Shown in pieces: positions 25,295 to 32,600 of a DNA stretch of 39,125 nucleotides (the stretch's first letter is position 1; every line of letters begins with the position of its first letter). The notes beneath the pieces are model-generated. The model was not told the DNA's origin. It saw nothing but the letters and a program-made list of their open reading frames with translations, and ran no database searches. The stretch comes from Mycobacterium sp. Its GTDB lineage: Bacteria > Actinomycetota > Actinomycetes > Mycobacteriales > Mycobacteriaceae. The stretch spans positions 1 to 39,125 of the forward strand of contig JACPVR010000027.1 in NCBI GenBank assembly GCA_016197405.1, read 5' to 3'. The position numbers and the translations under genes were made by a program.

Positions 25295-26172
25295 AGCAGG
25301 GCCGCCATCGCCTGGGCGGTCACCGGGTCGTGCATGCAGGTGTCATGGCCGCTGTCGGGTGTTTCGACCACCCGCACAAGGGGATTGACCTCCCGCAATT
25401 CCTCAACCGCGGCGGCCGGAACCAACGGCACTCCGTAATGCGTGCCGACCGCCCGGATCAGCACCGTCGGCATCGTCAGCGCGCGCCAGTGCTCGCTCCA
25501 GTCCCGCGGCCAGCGCTGCCGCAGGTCCTCTTCGGCCGCGGCCCGCGATGTCGAGGGGGTCCAACTGCCGTCCGGGCGCTGCCGCAGCTCGTAGGAGTAG
25601 AAGTCGTCCCAGAACTTCGACCACGGCGCGATCGCACTGATCGAACGCACCAACTGCAGATAGGCGGCGGGCGATTCGACCACGGCGTCGAGGCGATCGA
25701 GCCCGGAGCGAACCGGTCCGAGCGCTTCCTTGTTGGCCGGGCCGGCATGGTCGATGAGCGCGACGCTGCGCAACCGGGATCCCGCCCGCAGCGCCACCCG
25801 CATCGCGATGAGCGATCCCAGCGACCACCCCGCCAGGTCGAAGCGCTGGGTACCCAATGCGTCGGCGAGCGCCAGGACGTCGTCGACACGGTCATCGAGG
25901 CCGTAGCTGCCCGGCGGTGTCACCTCGCTGCGGCCGCAGCCGCGCAGATCGAAGGCCACCACCTGCCGGTCGGCGGACGCCAGCTCCTCGCCGAGGTAGT
26001 CGTATGCCGTGAGATTGGCCGACAGTCCGTGCACACACAACAGCAGCGGTGCATCTGCCGCGCCCCACCGGCGCGCACGGACCCGCCCGGACGGTAGTGC
26101 CACGTCGAAATCCACCCGGCGGACTTTACGCGGCCGGGCGGATCCGGATGCGCCACCGGCGGGTGTTGACAC
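25291..26172 (-). CDS. Alpha/beta-hydrolase
   Basis: A 293-residue cytoplasmic hydrolase of the alpha/beta fold. CVHGLSANL (about 46-54) forms the oxyanion region. The nucleophile elbow is GWSLGS (about 115-120, Ser nucleophile), and the catalytic His is in DSGHDTCMHDP near 273-283. FDLRGCGRSE is the usual strand-4 motif. Substrate is unknown; esterase, lipase or C-C hydrolase are all possible. GTG 26170-26172 is the start, with TAGATT 8 nt upstream; the true N-terminus could be at a later codon because the first 18 residues are Ser/Gly/Arg-rich. Confidence 0.88.
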   Translation of the reverse strand: MSTPAGGASGSARPRKVRRVDFDVALPSGRVRARRWGAADAPLLLCVHGLSANLTAYDYLGEELASADRQVVAFDLRGCGRSEVTPPGSYGLDDRVDDVLALADALGTQRFDLAGWSLGSLIAMRVALRAGSRLRSVALIDHAGPANKEALGPVRSGLDRLDAVVESPAAYLQLVRSISAIAPWSKFWDDFYSYELRQRPDGSWTPSTSRAAAEEDLRQRWPRDWSEHWRALTMPTVLIRAVGTHYGVPLVPAAAVEELREVNPLVRVVETPDSGHDTCMHDPVTAQAMAALL

Positions 26173-26180
26173 CGCTCAAA

Positions 26181-26195
26181 AATCTAATCTAGCTT
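26181..26195. promoter_or_regulatory. Back-to-back -10 boxes between the hydrolase and membrane-protein genes
   Basis: TAGATT on the minus strand (26181-26186) lies 8 nt before the hydrolase GTG. TAGCTT on the plus strand (26190-26195) lies 7 nt before the ATG at 26203. The whole intergenic region is 30 bp. Confidence 0.55.
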
Positions 26196-26202
26196 CGAAA
26201 CA

Positions 26203-26907
26203 ATGCAGACCAACCCGCGCAACCTGCTCCTGCTGATCTGGACCGGCCCGGTCAGCATCGCCCTGGTGCTGCTGGGCTGGATGGCACTGGCCGGCTTTCT
26301 GCCGCCGCCGGCTCCATCGATGGCGCCGGCACAGTTCGCCGAGATGTGGGCCGACCACACCAACCTCAAACGCCTCGGCATGGTGGTGTGCGTGTGGGGC
26401 GGGGTGCTCTATGTTCCGTTCACCGTCGCGGTGGGCTTCGTGCTCCGCCGCGTTGAGACCGGCACGCCGATTCTGTCGACGGCACAGGCGGCGCTGGGAA
26501 CCTTTGGGACGGTGTTCTTTTCGCTGAACTTCCTGGTGCTCGCGGCGGCAGCCTTTCGACCCGAACTACCCGCCGCAACCAACCAGCCCCTGACCGATCT
26601 CGGCTTCATCATGACGTTCTCCCCCGTGGCGCCGTTCACGTTTCAGTACGCGCTGATCGGACTGGCCATCCTGCAGCAATCCGCAGTCCATCCGGTGTTT
26701 CCCCGATGGGTGGGCTACCTCAACCTCTGGGTGGCCGTCGCGTTCGTCCCGGCGACCGCCATCCCGTTCTTCAGCACGGGAATACTGGCCTGGAACGGGC
26801 TGCTGGGATTCTGGATACCGGTAGGTGTGTTCGTCATCTGGTTCGCGGTGATGTTCTGGGCCATGCGCAGGACAGTCATCGGACAGGTTGTGGCGCGGTC
26901 CTCCTGA
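26203..26907 (+). CDS. Membrane protein of unknown function
   Basis: A 234-residue protein with six predicted membrane helices (about 8-32, 58-80, 92-116, 130-157, 168-190 and 198-222). A conserved-looking loop, FAEMWADHTNLKRLGMV, lies between helices 1 and 2, and PVFPRWVGYLNLWVA between helices 4 and 5. From memory, similar proteins are widespread in mycobacteria, but I recognise no domain or activity. The gene appears monocistronic, with its own leaderless promoter, and converges on the DUF5302-like gene with a 24-bp gap. Confidence 0.8.
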   Translation: MQTNPRNLLLLIWTGPVSIALVLLGWMALAGFLPPPAPSMAPAQFAEMWADHTNLKRLGMVVCVWGGVLYVPFTVAVGFVLRRVETGTPILSTAQAALGTFGTVFFSLNFLVLAAAAFRPELPAATNQPLTDLGFIMTFSPVAPFTFQYALIGLAILQQSAVHPVFPRWVGYLNLWVAVAFVPATAIPFFSTGILAWNGLLGFWIPVGVFVIWFAVMFWAMRRTVIGQVVARSS

Positions 26908-26931
26908 GAACCAGGACGTCGAGAACCGCGC

Positions 26932-27105
26932 TCAGATGCTCTTGCGGCGGAACTCCCGACGACCGTCGACAGCGCCGTGCGCCTTCGGCTGCTTGAGGCC
27001 ACCGTCGGTGTGGGCCGTCCTGGCTTCCGTCTTGGCTTTCTTACGCTCCAACGCTTCGCGGAACTTCTTCTTGTTGTCGTCTTCCGGCACTTCATCGCTG
27101 GCCAT
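26932..27105 (-). CDS. Small charged DUF5302-like protein (57 aa)
   Basis: ATG at 27103-27105 opens a 57-residue ORF too short for many gene finders: MASDEVPEDDNKKKFREALE followed by RKKAKTEARTAHTDGG and ending GRREFRRKSI. The KFREAL(E/D)RK core and the C-terminal R-x-FRRKS end match what I recall of actinobacterial DUF5302 proteins. It is a soluble, highly charged, probably flexible protein of unknown function. TAGGCT (27112-27117) lies exactly 6 nt upstream, so it is probably leaderless. Confidence 0.82.
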   Translation of the reverse strand: MASDEVPEDDNKKKFREALERKKAKTEARTAHTDGGLKQPKAHGAVDGRREFRRKSI

Positions 27106-27111
27106 AGGGGC

Positions 27112-27117
27112 AGCCTA
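27112..27117 (-). promoter_or_regulatory. Putative -10 box of the DUF5302-like gene
   Basis: TAGGCT with a 6-nt gap to the ATG at 27105. Confidence 0.55.
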
Positions 27118-27152
27118 GCGCGACGCGGCGGCCTGCGAGCACAGGTGAGCGG

Positions 27153-27596
27153 TTACCGTTTGCCGGGCGGCATGCCGTACAGGTGCGATATCGGCAGCGT
27201 CATCAGCACCCGGCGATCGGTCACCATCGCCTCGCGGTATTCGTCCCAATCCGGATGTTCGCCTGCGATGTTGCGATACAACGCGATCAGGGCCTCGACG
27301 GTGTCGTCGTGCAGGTCGGCCGCCGGCGGCGTGAGGATCGCGTCACCCTCGGCGACCGCATAGGACCAGCCGTCGTCGGAACTGACCTGAATCGAGGCCC
27401 GCGGGTCGCGACGCAGGTTGCGCGTCTTGGCGCGCGGTTCGGTGATCGACACCTGCAGCACCACCGCGCGCGGGTCGAAGTAATAGCTCACGTTCGACAG
27501 CTGCGGGCGGCCGTCGCGCTTGATGGTCGCCAGTACACCCAGCGAATTCCCCCGGATGACGGCGAGCAGTTTGTCATCGAAAACCTGGCGGGTCAT
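27153..27596 (-). CDS. F420-binding FDOR-B family protein (Rv1155-like)
   Basis: A 147-residue split-barrel protein. VIRGNSLGVLATIKRDGRPQ (about 14-33) and TEPRAKTRNLRRDPRAS (about 52-68) are nearly identical to recalled M. tuberculosis Rv1155, a structurally known protein that binds coenzyme F420. Relatives of this group reduce biliverdin or other substrates with F420H2. The physiological substrate is not established. ATG 27594-27596 has TAGGCT 6 nt upstream and no ribosome binding site. It is divergent from the methyltransferase gene. Confidence 0.93.
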   Translation of the reverse strand: MTRQVFDDKLLAVIRGNSLGVLATIKRDGRPQLSNVSYYFDPRAVVLQVSITEPRAKTRNLRRDPRASIQVSSDDGWSYAVAEGDAILTPPAADLHDDTVEALIALYRNIAGEHPDWDEYREAMVTDRRVLMTLPISHLYGMPPGKR

Positions 27597-27602
27597 CGTG
27601 AA

Positions 27603-27608
27603 AGCCTA
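27603..27608 (-). promoter_or_regulatory. Putative -10 box of the leaderless Rv1155-like gene
   Basis: TAGGCT with a 6-nt gap to the ATG at 27596; the identical hexamer serves the DUF5302-like gene. Confidence 0.6.
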
Positions 27609-27678
27609 CTGCGGTTTCCGGCATGCCAGCGTCGAACGCGGACTCTGCCGGCCGAGCCGTTCGTTCACCGGGGGTCGG

Positions 27679-27684
27679 TAGGGT
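27679..27684 (+). promoter_or_regulatory. Putative -10 box of the O-methyltransferase gene
   Basis: TAGGGT lies 8 nt before the ATG at 27693 and only 2 nt before the ATG at 27687, which favours the inner start. Confidence 0.5.
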
Positions 27685-27692
27685 CGATGGCG

Positions 27693-28535
27693 ATGACGAC
27701 TTCCGCACACGACGACGCACCCAGGTACAAGGCCGAGCTCACCGGGGTGTCGGAGACCGCGCTGCTGACGCTCTACAGCCGGGCCCGCGAAGCACGCCGC
27801 CCCGACGCGATCCTGGATGACCCGATGGCGGTCCGGCTCGTCGAGTCGATCGACTACAACTTCACCAGGTTCGGCACCACGCGCCAGGATATGGCGCTGC
27901 GCGCCAAGGCCTTCGACATCCGGACCCGCCGCTATCTGGCCGATCATCCGCGGGCGAGGGTCGTCGCGCTGGCCGAAGGTCTGCAGACCAGCTTCTGGCG
28001 CCTCGACGCCGCGGTTGCCGATTCACAGTTCACCTGGTTGACCGTCGACCTGCCGCCCATCGTCGACATCCGCAACCGCCTGCTGCCCGCGGACCCACGC
28101 ATCACGACGGTGGCGCAGTCGGCGCTGGACTACAGCTGGATGGACCGGGTGGACACCTCCGACGGTGTCTTCATCACCGCAGAGGGCCTGCTGATGTACC
28201 TGCAGCCCGAGCAGGCGCTGGACCTGATTGCCGCGTGCGCCAAGCGTTTTCCCGGCGGAGCGATGCTCTTCGATTTGCCACCGGCCTGGTTCGCCGGACT
28301 GGCGCAACGCGGCTGGTTACGGCCGTCCCTGCGCTACACGGTGCCCACGATGCCGTTCTCGATGACCGTCACCGAGGCCGCGCGCCTGGTCCAGGTCGAG
28401 GGCGTTCGAGCCGTGCACGACATTCCGCTGCCGCCGGGCCGCGGCGCGTTGTTCAACGCCGCAGTGCAGAACATCTACCGGATCCGCCCGCTCGACGGCC
28501 TGCGCGGCGTGCTGACACTGGTGGAGTTCGGCTAG
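27693..28535 (+). CDS. omt: SAM-dependent O-methyltransferase (Rv1153c/Omt-like)
   Basis: A 280-residue member of the leucine carboxyl methyltransferase-like (LCMT/PPM) family common in mycobacteria. Typical segments are LTGVSETALLTLYSRAREAR (about 14-33), DDPMAVRLVESIDY, VVALAEGLQTSFWRL (SAM-binding region, with the usual GxG altered to AEGLQT) and FITAEGLLMYL. Substrate is unknown. ATG 27693 is preferred to 27687 on promoter spacing. The stop overlaps the convergent monooxygenase by 4 bp. By order it is the Rv1153c counterpart. Confidence 0.88.
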   Translation: MTTSAHDDAPRYKAELTGVSETALLTLYSRAREARRPDAILDDPMAVRLVESIDYNFTRFGTTRQDMALRAKAFDIRTRRYLADHPRARVVALAEGLQTSFWRLDAAVADSQFTWLTVDLPPIVDIRNRLLPADPRITTVAQSALDYSWMDRVDTSDGVFITAEGLLMYLQPEQALDLIAACAKRFPGGAMLFDLPPAWFAGLAQRGWLRPSLRYTVPTMPFSMTVTEAARLVQVEGVRAVHDIPLPPGRGALFNAAVQNIYRIRPLDGLRGVLTLVEFG

Positions 28536-30064
28536 ACCACAGCGATGTCGGCTGCCGCCACGGCGGCCAAGACCGGACTCGGCGAACCGCTGAACCGCAG
28601 ATGCGGGTCTGTCACCGGACCGTCGCGCAGCAGTTTGGCGTCGGCCAGGTAATTCATCGACACCGACCAGGTCTCGCCGGATGCCTGCCGGGGCATCTGG
28701 TCGACGGCACGCTGGACGTAACCGGCTGCGAAGTCCAGCAACGGCCGGGTCTGCAACGGCTCGCCGCCCAGTTCGGGACGCACGCTGGTGTAACCGTGCT
28801 GGTCCATGTGCGTCAGCAGTCGGCAGAAGTGCTCGCAGATCAGCCCGATCTTCAGTGTCCAGGACGAATTCGTATAGCCGAACGCGTAGACGAAGTTGGG
28901 GATCCCGCTGAGCATCATGGCTTTATAGGCGACGGTCTCCGGTAGCCGCACGGGGTTACCGTCGACGGTCAGACAGACACCGCCGAACAGTTGGACGTTC
29001 AATCCCGTTGCCGTGACGATGATGTCGGCATCGAGATGCTTGCCGGACTCCAGCTGGATCCCGGTCTCGGTGAACGTGGCGATGCGGTCGGTGACGACCG
29101 AGGCCCGCCCAGACCCGATCGCCTCGAACAGATCGCCGTCGGGCACCGCGCACAACCGCTGGTCCCACGGGTTGTAGGCGGGACTGAAATGTTCGTCGAC
29201 GGGATAGCCGTCGGGCAGTTGCTTGGCGTTTATCGCACGGATCAACCGCCGGGCGGCACGCGGGAAACGTTGGCAGAAGCCGTAGACGGCACGCTGTTTG
29301 AGGATGTTCTTGCGGCGAGCCAGCGCGTAGCCGCGGTCGGCACCCAGCAGCTTCTGCGCGGTATTGGCGAAGCCGTCCCGGCCCGGAACCGGCATGACGT
29401 AGGTCGGCGAACGCTGCAGCATGGTCACGTGACCGGCGGTGCCCGCCATCGCAGGCACCAGTGTCACCGCGGTCGCGCCGCTGCCGATGATGACCACCTT
29501 CTTACCGGTGTAGTCCAGATCCTCGGGCCAGTGCTGCGGATGCACGATCTGCCCGCCGAAGCGTTCGCGGCCGGCGAAGTCCGGGGTGTAGCCCTCGTCG
29601 TAGCGGTAGTAGCCGCCGGCGCAGAAGATCCAGTCGGCACTGAGCTGCACCAGTTCGCCCGGCGAATCGGCAGATCCCCGTCGCTCGACGTCGACGGTCC
29701 ACCGGGCCTGCGCCGAGGACCACGCCGCGGCCAGCACCTTGTGATGGAACCGGATATGGGCGTCGATACCGTTCTCGGACACTGTTTCCCGCAGATAGTC
29801 CAGGATCTTGTCGCCGGAAGCGATGGCATCCTCGTCGAGCCACGGCTTGAACTCGTAGCCGAAGGTGTGCAGATCGGAATCCGACCGGATACCCGGGTAG
29901 CGGAACAGGTCCCAGGTGCCGCCGGTGGCTCCGCGCGCCTCCAGGATCGCGAAGGTCCGGCCCGGGTGCTGCTGCTGAAGGTAGCGGGCCGCACCGATAC
30001 CCGAGATGCCGGCGCCGACGATCAGAACGTTGACGTGCTCGGTGCGAACGGGGCTGTCGACCAT
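28532..30064 (-). CDS. FAD/NADPH Baeyer-Villiger-type monooxygenase (EthA-like family)
   Basis: A 510-residue flavoprotein that probably inserts oxygen into ketones or oxidises sulfur/thioamide compounds. It has the FAD Rossmann motif GAGISG (17-22), a complete Baeyer-Villiger fingerprint F169-x-G171-x3-H175-x3-W179 followed by PED, and the NADPH motif GSGATA (194-199). Conserved stretches GGTWDLFRYPGIRSDSD and NPWDQRLC are shared with M. tuberculosis EthA and MymA. It is a paralogue of those, not clearly either. ATG 30062-30064 is chosen because GAGGAG lies 6 nt upstream; the longer reading from 30169 runs through the promoter. The divergent PucR-type regulator (135 bp away) is the likely controller. 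Confidence 0.93.
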   Translation of the reverse strand: MVDSPVRTEHVNVLIVGAGISGIGAARYLQQQHPGRTFAILEARGATGGTWDLFRYPGIRSDSDLHTFGYEFKPWLDEDAIASGDKILDYLRETVSENGIDAHIRFHHKVLAAAWSSAQARWTVDVERRGSADSPGELVQLSADWIFCAGGYYRYDEGYTPDFAGRERFGGQIVHPQHWPEDLDYTGKKVVIIGSGATAVTLVPAMAGTAGHVTMLQRSPTYVMPVPGRDGFANTAQKLLGADRGYALARRKNILKQRAVYGFCQRFPRAARRLIRAINAKQLPDGYPVDEHFSPAYNPWDQRLCAVPDGDLFEAIGSGRASVVTDRIATFTETGIQLESGKHLDADIIVTATGLNVQLFGGVCLTVDGNPVRLPETVAYKAMMLSGIPNFVYAFGYTNSSWTLKIGLICEHFCRLLTHMDQHGYTSVRPELGGEPLQTRPLLDFAAGYVQRAVDQMPRQASGETWSVSMNYLADAKLLRDGPVTDPHLRFSGSPSPVLAAVAAADIAVV

Positions 30065-30187
30065 GACGGACTCCTCGGCGTCGGGATGAAGCAATACGTC
30101 GATGGTCTCGTCCGCACCCACCCAGGACCAAGGGCAGAACGTCTCATCATCACCGTCGCACCGGTGCAAAGTGCACCTGCGTGCGTC

Positions 30188-30193
30188 TACCGT
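30188..30193 (+). promoter_or_regulatory. Putative -10 box of the PucR-type regulator
   Basis: TACCGT with a 6-nt gap to the ATG at 30200; leaderless start predicted. Confidence 0.6.
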
Positions 30194-30199
30194 GTACCC

Positions 30200-31417
30200 A
30201 TGGCATGGCCTACCCCGTCACCGCACGTGCGCGAGCTGATCAGGCAGGCCGCCCAGATCGCGGTGAACGCACCACCGGAATGGCTCGACGAACTGGACAA
30301 CGCGGTCCTGGCGTCCAGCCCGATAAGCGACGATCCGGACTTGGCGGCCGCCATCCGGCGGACCAACCGCGCCAACTTCATGCACTGGGTGACCGCCAAT
30401 GTGCGCGATCCCGGCGCCCCGGTCGCGGCCAACCTCGGTCCGGAACCACTGGGCATCGCGCGGGATCTGGTGCGCCGCGGTATGGACGCCGCATCGCTGG
30501 ACGCCTACCGCGTCGGCGAGGGCGTGGCATGGCGGCGACTGATGGAGATCGCGTTCTCGATGACCTCCGACCCGGCCGAACTGCACGAGATACTCGACGT
30601 GTGCTCGCGATCTGTCAGCGCATTCCTCGACGACACCCTGGCCGGCATCTCCAAACAGATCGACGCCGAACGCGACGAACTCACCCGCGGCAGCCATGCC
30701 GAACGACGCGAGACCATAGCCCTGATCCTCGACGGCGCCCCGATCTCCCAGGGCCGTGCCGAAGGTCGGCTCGGGTACGGGCTGACCGGACCGCACACCG
30801 CGGCCGTCATCTGGAGCGACGAGCCGAACGTGGATCTGGCGCGTCTCGACCGTGCCGCCGACGCGTTCGGCCAGGCGGCGGGCGGGCCGCGGCCACTGAG
30901 CGTGCTGGCCAGCACGGCGACCCGCTGGGTGTGGGTGCCCACCCGCCACAGCGTCGACACCGCCGCGTTGCTGCGCTCGATCGCCGATGACGTCCGGGTG
31001 GCGATCGGGCCGGGCGCCGACGGTGTGGACGGATTTCGGCGCAGCCACTTCGACGCCCTGACCACTCAGCAGATGATGGCACGGCTGCATTCACCGCAGC
31101 GGATAGCGCTTTTCACCGAGATCCATCTGGTCGCACTGGTCACCCAGGATGCCGATCGGGCCGCGGCGTTCATTCACTACACCCTTGGTGCTTTCGAGTT
31201 CGCCGATCCTGAATTACAGGAGACGGTAAGGGTTTTCATCGCCGAGCAGTGCAACGCGTCGCGCACTGCGGCGCGACTGTTCACCCATCGCAACACCCTG
31301 TTGCGCCGACTGGCCCGCGCCGAGCAGATCCTGCCCCGGCCGCTGGCCGGGTCGACGGTCGACGTGGCCGTCGCACTCGACGTGGTGCGCTGGCGCGGCG
31401 GCCGCAGCCCCGGGTGA
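30200..31417 (+). CDS. PucR/CdaR-family transcriptional regulator
   Basis: A 405-residue cytoplasmic regulator. The N-terminal 165 residues form a helical sensor-like region (RTNRANFMHWV, AYRVGEGVAWRRLMEIAF) seen in mycobacterial PucR proteins. A GGDEF-like central domain follows. The C-terminal HTH_30 motif is visible as ETVRVFIAEQCNASRTAARL followed by FTHRNTLLRRLARAE (about 345-385). The ATG at 30200 lies 6 nt after a TACCGT box; the apparent reading frame from 28991 merely extends over the antisense of the monooxygenase gene. Divergent placement suggests it regulates that monooxygenase, as EthR does for EthA, though it belongs to a different family. Confidence 0.92.
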   Translation: MAWPTPSPHVRELIRQAAQIAVNAPPEWLDELDNAVLASSPISDDPDLAAAIRRTNRANFMHWVTANVRDPGAPVAANLGPEPLGIARDLVRRGMDAASLDAYRVGEGVAWRRLMEIAFSMTSDPAELHEILDVCSRSVSAFLDDTLAGISKQIDAERDELTRGSHAERRETIALILDGAPISQGRAEGRLGYGLTGPHTAAVIWSDEPNVDLARLDRAADAFGQAAGGPRPLSVLASTATRWVWVPTRHSVDTAALLRSIADDVRVAIGPGADGVDGFRRSHFDALTTQQMMARLHSPQRIALFTEIHLVALVTQDADRAAAFIHYTLGAFEFADPELQETVRVFIAEQCNASRTAARLFTHRNTLLRRLARAEQILPRPLAGSTVDVAVALDVVRWRGGRSPG

Positions 31418-31445
31418 GGCAGTCAGCCGAAGCCGAGTCGACGAT

Positions 31446-31466
31446 CCCGCCGAGGCACGAGGCGGG
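31446..31466. terminator. Weak hairpin between convergent regulator genes
   Basis: CCCGCC (31446-31451) pairs with GGCGGG (31461-31466) around a 9-nt loop, in the 64-bp gap between the PucR-type and GntR genes. It may act in both directions. Confidence 0.4.
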
Positions 31467-31481
31467 TGAGGAGCGAGGCAA

Positions 31482-31844
31482 TCAACCGAACGCGGTGTTC
31501 AGGTACCGCACGGCCTCGGACCGGGTCATCCCGAGCGAGCGGGCCGCGTCGGCATAGGCCTGCGCCGCGGCCGCCATCGCCGCGTCGGCGGGATCGGCAC
31601 GAGCCACGAAGCTGCCGAAGCGCCCCCGGGTTTCCAGGATGCCCGCCGACTCCAACTCGCGATAGGCACGGGCGACGGTGTTGACCGCCAGCCCGAGCTG
31701 ACCTGCCAGTTCCCGGACTGTCGGCAGCCGGGTCCCCGGTGCCAGCCTGCCGTCCCTGATCCCCTCGATGATCTGCGATCTCAGCTGGTCGAACAGCGGT
31801 TTACCCGCATGATCGTCGACGCGCAGCCATTCCCCCAACTCCAC
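31482..31844 (-). CDS. GntR-family (YtrA-like) transcriptional regulator (Rv1152-like)
   Basis: A short 120-residue GntR regulator. The winged helix is visible from PLFDQLRSQIIEGIRDGRL through GTRLPTVRELAGQLGLAVNTV and RAYRELESAGILETRGRFGSF. Only about 40 residues follow (AAAQAYADAARSLGMTRSEA), which is the YtrA-type arrangement with a small dimerisation tail. GTG 31842-31844 is the start, with a GATACT box 6 nt upstream; the reading from 32294 covers the antisense of the sirtuin gene. It is divergent from the sirtuin gene (36-bp gap), which it may control. Order matches Rv1152. Confidence 0.9.
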   Translation of the reverse strand: MELGEWLRVDDHAGKPLFDQLRSQIIEGIRDGRLAPGTRLPTVRELAGQLGLAVNTVARAYRELESAGILETRGRFGSFVARADPADAAMAAAAQAYADAARSLGMTRSEAVRYLNTAFG

Positions 31845-31850
31845 TCGTCC

Positions 31851-31874
31851 AGTATCCAACAGGCCAGCTAGTTT
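31851..31874. promoter_or_regulatory. Divergent -10 boxes for GntR (left) and sirtuin (right) genes
   Basis: GATACT on the minus strand (31851-31856) is 6 nt from the GntR GTG, though its first base departs from TANNNT. TAGTTT on the plus strand (31869-31874) is 6 nt from the sirtuin GTG at 31881. GntR binding here could control both genes. Confidence 0.5.
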
Positions 31875-31880
31875 GGTGGG

Positions 31881-32600
31881 GTGCGGATAGCGGTGCTCAG
31901 CGGGGCGGGGATCTCGGCGGAAAGCGGTGTACCCACCTTCCGGGACGACAAGTTCGGGTTGTGGGCGCAGTTCGACCCCTATGAGCTGTCCAGCACGCAG
32001 GGCTGGGCCGAGCATCCGGAACGGGTCTGGGCGTGGTACCTGTGGCGTCACCACCTGGTGCAGCGCGTCGAGCCCAATGCCGGGCATTACGGCGTCGCCG
32101 CGTGGCAGGACCGCGCCGAAGTCACCGTCATCACCCAGAATGTCGACAACCTGCACGAACGGGCGGGTAGCTCCGACGTGCACCACCTGCATGGCAGCCT
32201 CTTCGAATTCCGTTGCGACGCTTGCGGTGCCGCATACTCCGGACCGCTGCAGGAGATGGCCGAACCAACCCTTGAGGCCGACCCGCCGGTGCATTGGTGC
32301 GGCGGGCTCATCCGCCCCGCCATCGTCTGGTTCGGCGAGCCACTGCCGGACGGTCCATGGGACGCGGCCGTCGCGGCGGTGCGCGCGGCCGATCTGCTGG
32401 TGGTGGTGGGCACCTCGGGGATCGTCTATCCGGCCGCCGGACTACCGGGACTGGCGCTGGCTCAGGGCACCCCGGTGGTGGAGGTCAACCCGGCGCCGAC
32501 ACCGCTTTCGGAAAGCGTCACGGTCGCGATCCGGGAATCCGCAGGCACCGCGCTGCCGACGCTGTTGGATCGGCTGCCCACGCTGCTCAGCGAGGTTTGA
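31881..32600 (+). CDS. cobB: NAD+-dependent protein deacylase, class III-like sirtuin
   Basis: A 239-residue Sir2 enzyme that removes lysine acyl groups using NAD+. Motifs are GAGISAESGVPTFR (8-21), TQNVDNLH (85-92), catalytic His104 (HLHG), GTSGIVYPA and VEVN. The class III pocket pair is present as Tyr53-x2-Arg56 (WYLWR), as in SIRT5 and E. coli CobB, so desuccinylation or demalonylation is expected in addition to or instead of deacetylation. The zinc site has Cys112 and Cys115, but the second pair reads His138-Trp-Cys140, not Cys-x-Cys. Start GTG 31881 is leaderless. It overlaps the convergent methyltransferase by 14 bp. Order matches Rv1151c. Confidence 0.94.
   Translation: MRIAVLSGAGISAESGVPTFRDDKFGLWAQFDPYELSSTQGWAEHPERVWAWYLWRHHLVQRVEPNAGHYGVAAWQDRAEVTVITQNVDNLHERAGSSDVHHLHGSLFEFRCDACGAAYSGPLQEMAEPTLEADPPVHWCGGLIRPAIVWFGEPLPDGPWDAAVAAVRAADLLVVVGTSGIVYPAAGLPGLALAQGTPVVEVNPAPTPLSESVTVAIRESAGTALPTLLDRLPTLLSEV

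Noticed and set aside
28991..30199. 403-codon N-terminal extension of the PucR-type regulator
   Set aside because: It runs antisense through the monooxygenase gene; the -10 box and ATG at 30200 give the normal family length.
31845..32294. N-terminal extension of the GntR regulator
   Set aside because: It is antisense to the sirtuin gene; the GTG at 31844 gives a standard YtrA-type protein.
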